Both the position numbers and the translations under genes were made by a program. Source: Branchiostoma floridae (Eukaryota > Chordata > Leptocardii > Amphioxiformes > Branchiostomatidae). Taken from it: a DNA stretch of 64,000 nt. The stretch covers positions 13,412,432-13,476,431 of the forward strand of contig NC_049993.1 of the NCBI RefSeq assembly GCF_000003815.2, read 5' to 3'. The notes beneath the pieces were generated by a model. That model had not been told where the DNA came from, did no database searches, and saw nothing but the letters and a program-made list of their open reading frames with translations. Below, in pieces: positions 48,246 to 59,900 of the stretch (the stretch's first letter is position 1; every line of letters begins with the position of its first letter).

Positions 48246-49099
48246 ATGGGTAATAATAGGACGAATTAAAAACAAACAGTACCAACAGCAGATCGTAAAG
48301 AATTATACAAGCATATTATTCACTATTGGTTGCTTTGTCAACCTAACCGTAGACTTCTATTTCAACCTAACCGTAGACTTCTATTTCACTCGAATGGGGG
48401 AATTTCGTTGTTGTAAATCAATAACCCACGCAACACTATGTAGGTATATTGGCACAATTTGTCTTGGGCAAATAATAGAAGGGGCCATGGAAGGTTTTCT
48501 GCCTGGAACACTTACATTGGGAGCGATTTTGAAGACTTACAAACGAAGAGTGGCCACATATATTAAGGGTAGCGTTAGGTCTAGCTGAAAGCTCTTTTGA
48601 TATACAGCCAAATGTATAGCGACATACCGTAACTAAAAGTCATATTCATTGAGCATTAAATTATATTTTGACAAAGATATGGAGGTTATACACACACTAG
48701 TCTCTTGTGGTATGTATGATCATTAGATTCTTGCCTTAGGGTAAAGGATTCCTTTAAACCGGAAGTGACGTAGTAGTGTGACGGTTGAATGAGAGTGCAC
48801 ACCTTCAATCCATAGTGTACGCGCGCTGAAATGCTGCCTTCTATGCTAAGTAATGCAATCTTACCTGTCAAATATTTCATTTTATATGACTGCATCTATG
48901 TTATGCTTCAGATAACGTTGCATTGGACTCTACAAGGGAAGGAAGAGCGTGAGGTCTTGGCGTAAGATGCAAGACGTCTTCGGCTACAAGGAGAATTTCT
49001 GAGGTAAACAGTAACCGGTTGGACCATGTCAAAGAACCGAGCGTGTATCTCGACAACACCCGGGGTCACAGAGAACTTCTATGAGAGCCAACATGAGCT
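48246..49099. other. Upstream region of the KLP-repeat gene
   Basis: A short direct duplication (CAACCTAACCGTAGACTTCT at 48341 and 48364) is visible. No TATA box was found close to the predicted start. Nothing else was recognised. Confidence 0.4.
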
Positions 49100-52000
49100 A
49101 TGATGATCAGGGAAGCTCAGATTGGACTGTTGGTTTGTCTTGTGCTGTCAGTGCAGGTGTATTCGGGCGGACAAACTCCGGAACATGGCTACTCACCGTC
49201 CAAACAGACTACAGCAAAAGGTAAGTACATATGGAGTAAACAATGACTAGTCGCTCTAGAATAGTTATAAATAGCATGTTACTAACGTGAGTGTTGTGTT
49301 GTTATAAGATTGTTTTCTGAATCTTTACGATACCAATAACCTATGAAATTTAATGATTATTTGCCTTCTGTCTTTATGGAGTAATTTCTGAGTTAATCGT
49401 GAATTTTGACAGGACATATAAGAAATATAATTCAAGATAATTAATCAATACGTACACTCAATATCACATACCATGATCATCTCAAGGATCATTTCGACAA
49501 GTAGGTTTATATATTTGTTGTTTGAACAAATCCAGGAATATGTACTTGTGGTGCCAATGTGAGACATGATGCTGATGTTCAAATATCGTCGGTTGACCTT
49601 GACCCTATCTTCAGAAAAAATGACGGCTTTTGCTCTACAGAGGAGGATGTGAAAGTGGCGGGGACGGACAGAAAGGTACACATCTCTGTTTAATGTTTCG
49701 TGCATACACGCCAAAGATAGTTACTCAAGCAACTGGGAACGGGGAGTTAGAGAGGCCATATACGAGAGAATATACAATCCCACCCTCAACAGAAAAGGGG
49801 GGCTACGCATGGAACTATCCGGCACTTGGGACATAGCACTAGTGGATTCTTTCCGAAACGTCTGACCGTTTCAAAACCATATCCAGTTGCTTGAGTAACT
49901 ATTTTTGGCGTATCTTATTACCTGGATGTCTAACCTACATCGACGTATTTCGTGCATACAATCAGTACATAATTCACCTACCGTCTGTCACCTTCCTTAC
50001 GGTAATACTTCGTACTGCAGCTAGATGTCGTTGCTGTACTGTGATAAAACTTCACGGATGGTACACATTGCAAGTTATATAATAGATATTGCAGTTTATA
50101 ACATTAAACCTAATGTGGAAAGGTGACCAATACACGTACATATGAGAAAGACAAAATAATACGTAACGGTAGGAAATTTATTCTCTAACATGATAAATGA
50201 AAACACTGGAACTATGGTACTAGTGTTAGAACGCAAGTTAGTATTTGGACGTTCTATGGGACGGTCAAAATAATCGTAGGGCGTCGTACGATCGATTTTG
50301 ATACTGACAAATGCTTTAGTGGGCTTTGAAAGAACCAAAGAGGTTATGAAGAACAACCATCAACAACGACAAGGATTCAAGACAAACATTTCTCTAAGAG
50401 TCTAACAAAACAGTTGAATTTGTACGATACATGAACATCTATCACAAAAAAATACCCTTAGATCGTATCGCATATCGTACGACATGTGTGGCCGTGCCCT
50501 TACCATTACATACTCTGTGACACATCTCTTTTGTTGTTATCTGTAGGTGAATCTGAGACTCAGGGACAATCTGGATTCTTTGAAAACTTTCCGAAGCCAC
50601 CGAAACTACCGACAGCGGCAGAGATTCTACAGAAACTGCCCGATGGTCCGCCTAAGCTTCCCGACCTCTCGGAGGTCATGGATAAGTTACCCAGAGCCGC
50701 TGATATGTTGAAAAAGTTGCCAAAAGCGCGAGAAGTCATCAAGAAGTTGCCAAAGCTGCCAGATTTTCCGGACCCTCCAGATTTAAAGAAATTCATAACA
50801 AACAAACTGAAGTATAATCCAGGTCAGTGATTTCCTTCATTGTGCGTTTTTGTGTTTGTTTGCGCAGTGTTGTAAATACAGTATACCTGTCCATAGTGCT
50901 GAACATCATCCAAACACTTGTATTTCATTTCAAAATTGATAATGTCGAAAGTTTTATGAAGCATCTTTGTGTGTTTTTGTGTTTGTTTGTTTGCACCGTG
51001 TTGTAAATACAGTATACCTGTCCATAGTGCTGAACATAATCGTTTCCTTTCGTTTCAAAATTGATAATGTCAAAGTTTCGTGAAGCACCTTGGTCACTTA
51101 ATCGTTACTTAAGTTCCAATTATAATCAACCTGATTGATCGATATTTGAAAATTAGACATAAATGTGTTTAATAGCGACGATTACTTCTGGGGAATTCAA
51201 CTCAACTGGTCACTGTCAGAATGTCGTAACTGCAGTGCATAGTATTTCCGCCAGGCGATGCAATGACTAAGCCAACCATTGAATGACTGGCGCTATTCCA
51301 TGCTGATATCATTTGATGGCATAGAAGCCAAAAGAAGTTGAAGAAACAAGTTTTAATGCTTAGGTATTAAAAAACTATCAATTCTTCTAGCTCATACAAT
51401 TACAAGACGATATGGTATCAAGAGAGAATTGAAGCGTTTAATTTGTGTCAAAGCATTTAGAATGCGTATGTATTCTTGTCTTTTTCGAGCGTGCAGACTA
51501 AACACACGTTTGGCAACTTACCTTTAGTTAATCTTATCTTTGTCATTCCTTCATCAATTCTATTATGTAGTATATCGTTGCCAAGCCTGTTTATAACTGT
51601 TTTACAGTATATTATTTTATATAATCGTACATTTATGGATCGAGCACCGTTGCTAATCATGTAAGTGGGCTACAAATAGGGCCAACATTTCTCTGATAGA
51701 ACAGTGTTTGATTTGGACAGGAAAGTTTCTTCACATTTTGGGGGCAACCTAGCGGTAAAGCCAACCGTGGGGTTTGTCGCAGAAAAACGTAATTGTTATA
51801 AATGGAGTATCATTTTAATGGCGAGTTTTTCAATGTTATTAAGCACACTGCCCATCAAAAAACAACAAAAAATATAATCGTGGGAAATTTCGGAACGTTT
51901 TTCTCGTACTAAATTCTAGTTCCCACAATTGTTCAATCATAACAAATATCGTGCCATTTTAAAAGGATAATAACTAAGGTTTCCAACGATATATAACACA

Positions 52001-52779
52001 ATGGGTCAACATAGCCATGCTCTATCGAAATCAAGTTTCCGAAGTTTTGGTGTTAAGTTTAGAATGTTGTTTTGTGTGTTTTTGACTCTTCCAGATGTGT
52101 CAGCTATCCAGCCCGGGATCCCACCTTTCTGTGACGGACTAATTTTATCACCAGAGGACAGTTTCCTTCGTGAAGTCTGCAGAAAACTAGTGGGTAAGTT
52201 TTCCTTCATATATGTATCTAGTTTATCATCATCATCATCTTCGGTCGACGTGCTTACACACGACGGGGTTATACCGCCCCATACCCTTTCACTGGCTAAT
52301 TACAAGACGGGGATGCGCCAGGTCTCCCGTCCGGGTGAATGGTATAAAGTCACAATATGGCTGATACGGTATGGAGGTTCGCCAGGCCTCCATCCGGGTG
52401 ATTTGAAGTGAATCACCAACTCCAGACAGAAGAATTTGCACCATCGCACACCGCACCATCAACTAGTTTATCACTATGAAAATGTCAGTCCAATAGGAGC
52501 TCAGGATTCTCTGTCACTACGGAAACCGGTCATCACAGCTTTCAATACCATGGCAACGGACAAAACATGATATAACAGCCGACAAGTCTTTTATTTCTGT
52601 ACTCAAGAGGTGCACAGAATGACACTGGTGTGGTAGACCGGTATCACTTACCAGGTTGACCACAGTTATGGCTACCCCATCATTACTTCTGTAATGAGAT
52701 TAATTCAACTTCTCCTTACTTTTCAGTTATAGTAGAGATAAAAGAACATATCTATCTCTACGATGGAAGGTTTATATAG
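49100..52779 (+). CDS. Probable small secreted protein with KLP-rich repeats, unrecognised family
   Basis: Model of four exons: 49100-49220, 50547-50822, 52095-52193, 52727-52779 (TAG stop), 182 aa. All introns are phase 1 with GT-AG borders. Exon 1 gives a signal peptide (MMIREAQIGLLVCLVLSVQV) and a short Ser/Thr/Gln-rich linker. Exon 2 carries repeats of about 12 residues ending in KLP (AAEILQKLP, LSEVMDKLP, AADMLKKLP, AREVIKKLP), separated by Pro-rich PPKLPD/PKLPDFPDPP linkers: short amphipathic helices joined by prolines. Exon 3 adds FCDGLILSPEDSFLREVC, with two cysteines 17 residues apart. Exon 4 rests only on a good acceptor (CTTACTTTTCAG) and frame. An alternative is read-through of exon 3 to a stop at 52409-52411. 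I recognise no family and propose no function. It lies 1.1 kb upstream of the second lipase. Confidence 0.6.
49690..49962 (+). mobile_element. Remnant of a retroelement C-terminus (GIY-YIG-type tail), inside intron 1 of the KLP gene
   Basis: One frame reads SYSSNWERGVREAIYERIYN followed by PTLNRKGGLRMELSGTWD and a stop. It resembles the REAIYxRxxxPxLNRxxG segment seen at the end of GIY-YIG endonuclease domains in Penelope-like and similar retroelement proteins. That assignment is from memory of the motif. An inverted repeat of about 28 bp brackets it: GCCAAAGATAGTTACTCAAG at 49709 and its near reverse complement CTTGAGTAACTATTTTTGGC at about 49890. Confidence 0.5.
50843..51095. repeat. Tandem duplication in intron 2 of the KLP gene, unit about 131 bp
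   Basis: GTTTTTGTGTTTGTTTG, then GTGTTGTAAATACAGTATAC, CTGTCCATAGTGCTGAACAT and TTTCAAAATTGATAATGTC occur twice, the second copy starting about 131 bp after the first. Confidence 0.8.
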
Positions 52780-53923
52780 TCGCATTAGGATTATGCATTT
52801 TTCTACTGTTTGTGAAATAGGTTTGATACAAGTCAAGTCTATACAGTTCATGTCTCTCTTTGCTGTACACTCAACATTCTATTACAAAATTCGTCATCTA
52901 AAACAGTAACGTGCGTACGTACGATGACATAAAACACACATTTCCTATATTAGTTTTCGATAAGAACCGGAGTCTAGATAGGATATTTTACCCGCTTCGC
53001 ACCTGACAGATCCCAGCTTTATCTGGCCACGTAAGCGACCTTAGATAACATTGTCAGGATGTAGACAAGTAAATATATGTTCTACAAATTGGCTCTAGTT
53101 AAACCGTGCCGTTTTGTGCGCGTGGCCAACCGTTTCTAATGATAACGTCTGTTATGTAACGATTATGTAGCGGTTAGGGGTTAGCAAGGAATCATGGGTG
53201 TAAACTCGTGCCCCCCTCCCCATCCCTACTTTTCAATTACATCATTTTTTGTTGACGTTAATTTGCAGAAAGATTCCTCGGTTTGGCGATTCACTTTATT
53301 CTAAGCTGAAATTGAGTTCAAAAAGAAGGGATTATTTCTTATTAGAAAGAAATTGCAAGATATTGGCACTCATAGTCGGTCAAAATCGTTAAATTTTTCA
53401 TATTCTTTATAAAAGTCTTTCAAACACAAAATGTTTTGTCTAGAACTACTGTACACCAGTGGTAGTACGTGTTATTCTTTTACGATTATATCATTGAAAC
53501 CAATTCAACAATCTACAGTCATCACATAATGCCACTAGAGAGCGAAGAAATAAATACTGTCAAACTGTCCTAAAATATGGGTTAACGTTGTGTTTACAAA
53601 AGCATTCACGGCAACCTTACTATAAAGGTCACGATACCTTTCCGTATCAAGAAATTCTTTTAAATTTCCACCTTCGTTGAAATGTATCAAGTTTATCTAC
53701 CAAGAAAAGGTAAAGGGAAGGTAGAAGAAAAATCTTGAATGATGAAACACTTTTTAGATGGATCGTTAGAATTAGACAAAAATCTTAGTCGCTTGCATTG
53801 TACGGAAATTGCGCGTGGCCTTCGTACGTGAGGGTCACCACCCTTCCCTCACTCATAGTTCAAACACGAACCGTCTACTGGAGCCCGACTATAACTGCTT
53901 GTAGAGCGTTATAACGGCTAAGG
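52780..53923. other. Spacer between the KLP gene and the second lipase
   Basis: AT-rich. An AATAAA at about 53549 could end the KLP transcript. Just before the lipase start the sequence has CTATAACTGCTTG, only a weak TATA-like word. No other exon is supported. Confidence 0.4.
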
Positions 53924-56900
53924 ATGGCGGGGTTCTCGATCAAAATCGTGGCGGCTATAGCCTTTATATCGTTCGCCTTCAAGCCGTCGCTGGGTACGTA
54001 GCTATTTTTATTTGTGGCTTTCATTAGTGAAATGTATGTCAAGAGTCAAGGATAGATTTCCAAGATTTTCCCGCTCTTTTCTAGATTAGAATTTATTTTA
54101 ATTTAGATTCATTTGCATAAAAGATTGCTGGCCACTTAACGAAGTTTGCCAAGTGTGGATGTGACGCCGCTATGTCTGGAAATCTTAAGCCAGAAACAGC
54201 CACTCGAGGGATATTGTTGACAGATGAATACATAACAATCGTCCTTTTCCTGTTTACCAGTTGGCTTTAATTAACTTGAGCAGACTTACGATTGGCATGA
54301 TTAGCCCTGTAATAGAAGCACAATAGCAAATCATTCTTTTACGATACTTGACTCCATGCTCCACTCCTTGGTGACCAATGAAATACAGAAAGATGTTTAA
54401 TTTCTATAGTATTACCTTCCAACATAATGCAAAAGTACGAAGATATATATACACATAAGAAGTATTTAACTTCTAAGACGTGAGACAGAACAAACTATAT
54501 ATATTTGTGTCCGTACTGATAAAGAAAAAAATATATATTCATTTGAGATATAGATACGTTTCGACCTTGAAAAACTGCTTAAGAAACAAACACGCAACTC
54601 ACAACTGTATATTAAATAACAGGTTGCTAACACATGAACTAGAATAAAGCGGCCGTTCAAAACAGTCTTTATAGTTTGAACCGAGACGGGGGCCGCGACA
54701 AACTACCAACCACATTTGGTCCGTGTTTCTTTAACACATTGTTCACGGCTGTGTATTTTTAGGAGTGGACGTTTGTTATGACGGGCTCGGTTGCTTCACG
54801 ACGGACCCCCCATGGTCGCTGACATTGGAACGTCCCATCGCCTCACTGCCTCGGCCACCAGATGAAATACAGGTAACAAACAAATAAATAAACAAACAAA
54901 TGGACAGATAAACAACATAGCTGAACACTGAAGGTCGACGACACGACTTAATATGCAATACCAAAATATCACGCTAGCTTTTCGATGGATCCGACAAATA
55001 CAGAAATGGCGCTATCCGTTACTTGTCGAGACCTTAAATGCTTTCAAAACTGCTGTCATGTGAATGTCTTACTATAGCGATAATTGTAACTATTGAAATT
55101 CTTGGTAAGGTTCTAATCTAAGGTTTTAGATATTCAAAAATATAATAAACATAATGGTAACAGCTAACACTTTAACATATTCTTAAATGGTAGAGAGTCG
55201 TAAAGGTTTTCCGAACATCGGTATGAATTTAAGATAAAATCTAATTGCAGTAAAAAGGTCGTGATAGTAAAAAGAAACATTCTATGTATAATAAAACAAA
55301 TGGTAATTCTAACGGATTACTATCAAAAACAACTATCGAAAGGTAACACGGTATTAAGATTTTTTTCTTTTATGATTTTGACGCTTTCTTTTCTGGAATT
55401 ATTTTGACGTTTTTTTCTGGTATCCTTTTGACACTTTTATCTGGTATTCTTTTGACACCTTTTTTTGAATTCTGTTCATCCCAGGTCCAGTTCCTCCTGA
55501 GAACCCGTAACACCCCGAGTACAGGAGTGTTTCTTCGGGCAGGGGACCGGGCAGCGCTGGCGGCGTCGGACTTCATCGGCTCCCGCCCGACCAAGTTCAT
55601 CACTCACGGCTTCATCGAGAATGGCTTCGTCGACTGGATCACGGTAGGTCACTTTTTACTTTTTTTGGTAAACATTTCTTAAAAGAGGGTACTTCACAGC
55701 TCTGTCTTGAAAGTGACGACAAGAACGTGTTTTTGTGTATTTTCCTTATGGAAGACAATTAAAAGTTCAATACATTTTGGTCTTCTTTCCCTATTTGTAT
55801 TTGGCCTTGAAGAAAGCGCTAACGTTGAACACTCACAGAAAACCACTAGGACTTCAGCATAATTTTCTACGTTTAGCCAACTAAGATGTTATCAATACTA
55901 TGTAGTATATACATGTACATGTATATTTTTACATGTGAATGCTTTTTTACAAGTGCATGTTTTTGCATTTGCACTTGCAATTGGTCTTAAAGAAAGCGCT
56001 ATCATGATATTAGTATGTACGCTTGAATCAATGACAAAGGTTACATCACTTCAGCATATTTTCTACCTTCTGACATTGCAGAGGTTGGTACCAATATAGG
56101 GCGCAGGATTTTGTTTTCGCACTTGATCTTCAAGAAAACTCTCTTGAAGTTCATATTGTGGCGTTGGTTTGTAAGTTTGGATCTTCTACAAAGATCGTAG
56201 CACTTCAGCAATCTCCAAGCAGATCCTACGGTAGCATACAGATGGTATCAAAAGCTGCCAGACGAGTGAAGCCGGCCTTGGAGTGTGTTTGGCTACTGGA
56301 GACACACACTCCAAGACCAGCTTCGATCACTCCTCTGACAGCTTTTGGTACTATCTTATGCTACCGTAGGATCTGCTTGGAGATTAACACTTTAGCATAA
56401 TTTCTCAGTTGCGGCCAATTTAGATAATACTTATATGACTTAAGTTACATATTTGTGTATTTTTTTTGAACAGGAGATGTCTCAGGAGATTCTCCGTGCG
56501 GACGACTGTAACGTGATCGCCGTGGACTGGGGCAGTAATGGCGGCTCGATGTTCCCGTACACCCAGGCCACAGCCAACACTCAGATCGTCGGGGCAATCG
56601 TCGCGCAGATGGTCGCGTTCCTTATGGTATGTTCACTTCTACATAACTGCAACAATAGCTCTTTGCGTCTGTTATGCATGGGGTGCCTTTTTTTATACCC
56701 GTAGAAAAAGTGTCCGTAAGAATTTCTCCAGTACCTACAAATCGCAAGGTTACTCTTAATTTTATCCTCGACGCCTCAATACTACTGATTGCCCTTTTAA
56801 ATTGGGGTATGAAAAATAAAAAAGAAGGAAAACTATACAAGAGAGACAAGAGTTATTTTCACTATTTTAATTTTTTTGCCCATGTGTGGCCTAAATTATA

Positions 56901-59900
56901 AGGACTTGATATCTGTTTTGCTTATATCTTGGCATTGTGTGTCTATTATATGATTATATTTGTAATGCGCGTAGTATGTATGGTTCTATCAACAACTGTC
57001 TTAGATTTTGTCTTCATATTTTTCACAAACTAAAAGATAATCAAACGAAAAATATATGACGCCACAATACACTAAGTTTGTATCAGATTCTAATTTTTCT
57101 GACACATGTATAGGAGTTGAATTCTCCGTATTTTTTCCTTGAAGCAAGAGACAGGAAACTCAGCTAGCTCCTACCACCTGATTGGGCACAGTCTGGGGTC
57201 TCACACCATGGGGTATGCAGGGATGAGGATACCCGGTCTCGGCAGGATCACAGGTATTGCTATTATTATTGTAAAATCATTACATGTACCTTACCGATTG
57301 CGACACACACAGTACAGACACAGTCTGTTGTGTTTAAATTCCTCTTCAACGATCGCGAACAATGATTGAGATTGTTCTGAGAGGATTCGTTGCTCGTTTT
57401 GTGTGACGTCATGAGTGGATCATAGGTCATCGTAAAAGTCGGTACCTGCCGCCGTCCCGGCTCAGCAAATCTAATAAATGTACTAGTACTTGTACCAATA
57501 TCCAACAATTGCTAAACGTTGTCAAGGATTATAATATTTTCAATGTGTGCAATGTATTGATCTATAGATAGAGGGATAGATAACTTCATTTAATGATTGA
57601 TTGACGGTGTTTAATTGATTGATGACGTAGGACTGGACCCGGCCGAGCCGTACTTCCAGGGCACGGATCCCATGATCCGTCTGGACCCGACTGATGCTGA
57701 ACTAGTTGACATCATCCACTCAGACGGAGGCTTCTTCTTCACAAGTCTAGGTCGGTATTTGATGGGTGTAATTTCTAAGGCTAAGCCTTTAATCTATGGG
57801 ATATCTCTAACAAAAGCTCAGTTACAAATATGGTTTGTTTCAATGATGGAGTACTCATTATGCCTCAATCATATTTCCCAAGGAGGGGTTCAAGTCATGT
57901 AGGCCCCGGTCGGTCACAACAGTCATGCCACAGTCACATTTTCAAACCGATGCACCGACGGGTAGTTCACAGACTTTCCTTTGCACTTTCAGAGGCCAAA
58001 ACTGTGTTGTCTATTCTTTTTTAAGCAAAAATAATTCTGACCAAAAATGTACATTTATGTTCTTTAACGTGAAGGTTACGGTATGTACGATCCGACCGGC
58101 CATCTTGATTTCTACCCAAACGGTGGCATCGAAATGCCCGGATGTGACGAAGGGCTAACCACCTACATCGACATGAATGGGGGAGTTTACGAAGGTTTGT
58201 AACTTTTATGATTTTGAGGAGCGATCGAAGATTCGAAATTTCACTTTATGTGTATACATAACAATTACGTGGGAGCAGAGATCAGACGAACTGCACTTGG
58301 ATAAATCTCAAGACAACGATGTCACATTATGTTGGTTTATTAATACACATATTTCTTGGCACCAAAGAATATGATATCACAGTATATCGACGTATATTCA
58401 TTAGCATGAATATTCAATTGTGTTGGTATACAACATTATGGAAAAAGTTCAACTTGGTATTTTACAACACAAAGATGGGCCTTATCAAATTATCGACCAA
58501 TCCGCTTCAGGATAACTGAGCAACCGGCCAAAGGCAGATGGTAGTTTGTAGCGCCCCCCGTCCCGGTTCAAACAAACTGTATGACCACGATACGCTAACA
58601 CGTGATTTCTGTCATCACACTTTTAGGCGGCCGAGAGTACGTGGCGTGCAACCACCTAAAGGCCATCTCCTACTTCCACGACTCCATCAACTCCATCTGC
58701 CCCATGATGGCGTACCCTTGTCGCGATTACGACAGGTAGGGTTTACGACACCTGGTCCTTTTGATGGCATCATGGCGTCACTTATCTTGCTATCTAAGTG
58801 TTTTGCGTTACGAAAGCTAGTCTCAAGAACAAAGTTATGACACTGACAAATGTAGCGTGCTAGGTTAGTCGGACAGCCTTTTAATTCTGTCATAGCAACA
58901 TTTTACAGGTAATAGCAAAAGAACACCCACATATTTCAACTGAAAGAAAACGTAGATATCTGGTAGCCCCCTTCACAGACTTCTAGAGGCGCTAGCTTTT
59001 TATCTTGAGGGGAAGCGCTGATTCGCGATGATAAAGATTTCCTAAGGTTCTCTAATGGCGGTTAAAGGAGTTTCCGCAAACCAGCGCTCCCTCATGAAAT
59101 AAAAACCAGCGCTGTTGGAATCTGAAGGGCTATAGTAGTAGAGCTCTGGAATCACATCCTTTGATATGCAGATCTAACAACTTGAGTAAGCTGAGAGACG
59201 CACGATAACTTCACAGTATAAGTATATGCTTTTCAGTATTGTACATGTGTTCTTGTTTTTTCCCAAGGTTTGAAGACGGACACTGCCTAGACTGTAGCCA
59301 GGGCGGCTGTGCACAGATGGGTTACCATGCCGACAAGTACAAACCTGCCCCTGGCGTCACCAACCTCAAATACTACCTCGACACGGCAGCTAGATCTCCT
59401 ACTTGTCGTAAGTCCTTCTTAACTGATCTAAACTAGATCATGCTGTACATATATGATGACTATCAAAGGTCGACAAGCATTGTTTTCTCGTTGATATGTA
59501 CTCCCAACGCAGAGGTTCTTCTCCGGCTGTTTTTTATCTGTATTTAGACATAAAAGGAGAAGGGGATACAAATTTAACCACGTTTGGGATTGTGTTCTCT
59601 CTGCAAAAGCACCGCCTACAAAATAAAACTCAAATATCCAACGTCTATAACAGTTGACAGCCACTTTTGAAACGCCAACATAGAGAGGTAGTTTTGTATA
59701 TTTCAGAGTACATGTATGTCATTGTGTTTTGTACAGTCTACCACTACCAGATAATGATCACATTGGGAACAGACCGCGATGCTGAAGAGCTGGATGGATT
59801 CCTCCACCTGTCTTTCGTCACACAGACAGGTACAGTTACGGAGTACTACAAACTCACAGAGTAAGTACAACTGTCATATGACATTTACGGAGTACTACGC

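Noticed and set aside
52194-52411. Extension of KLP exon 3 by read-through
   Set aside because: Kept only as an alternative. A good donor GTAAGT follows exon 3, and the extension is low-complexity Ser followed by repeat-like sequence.
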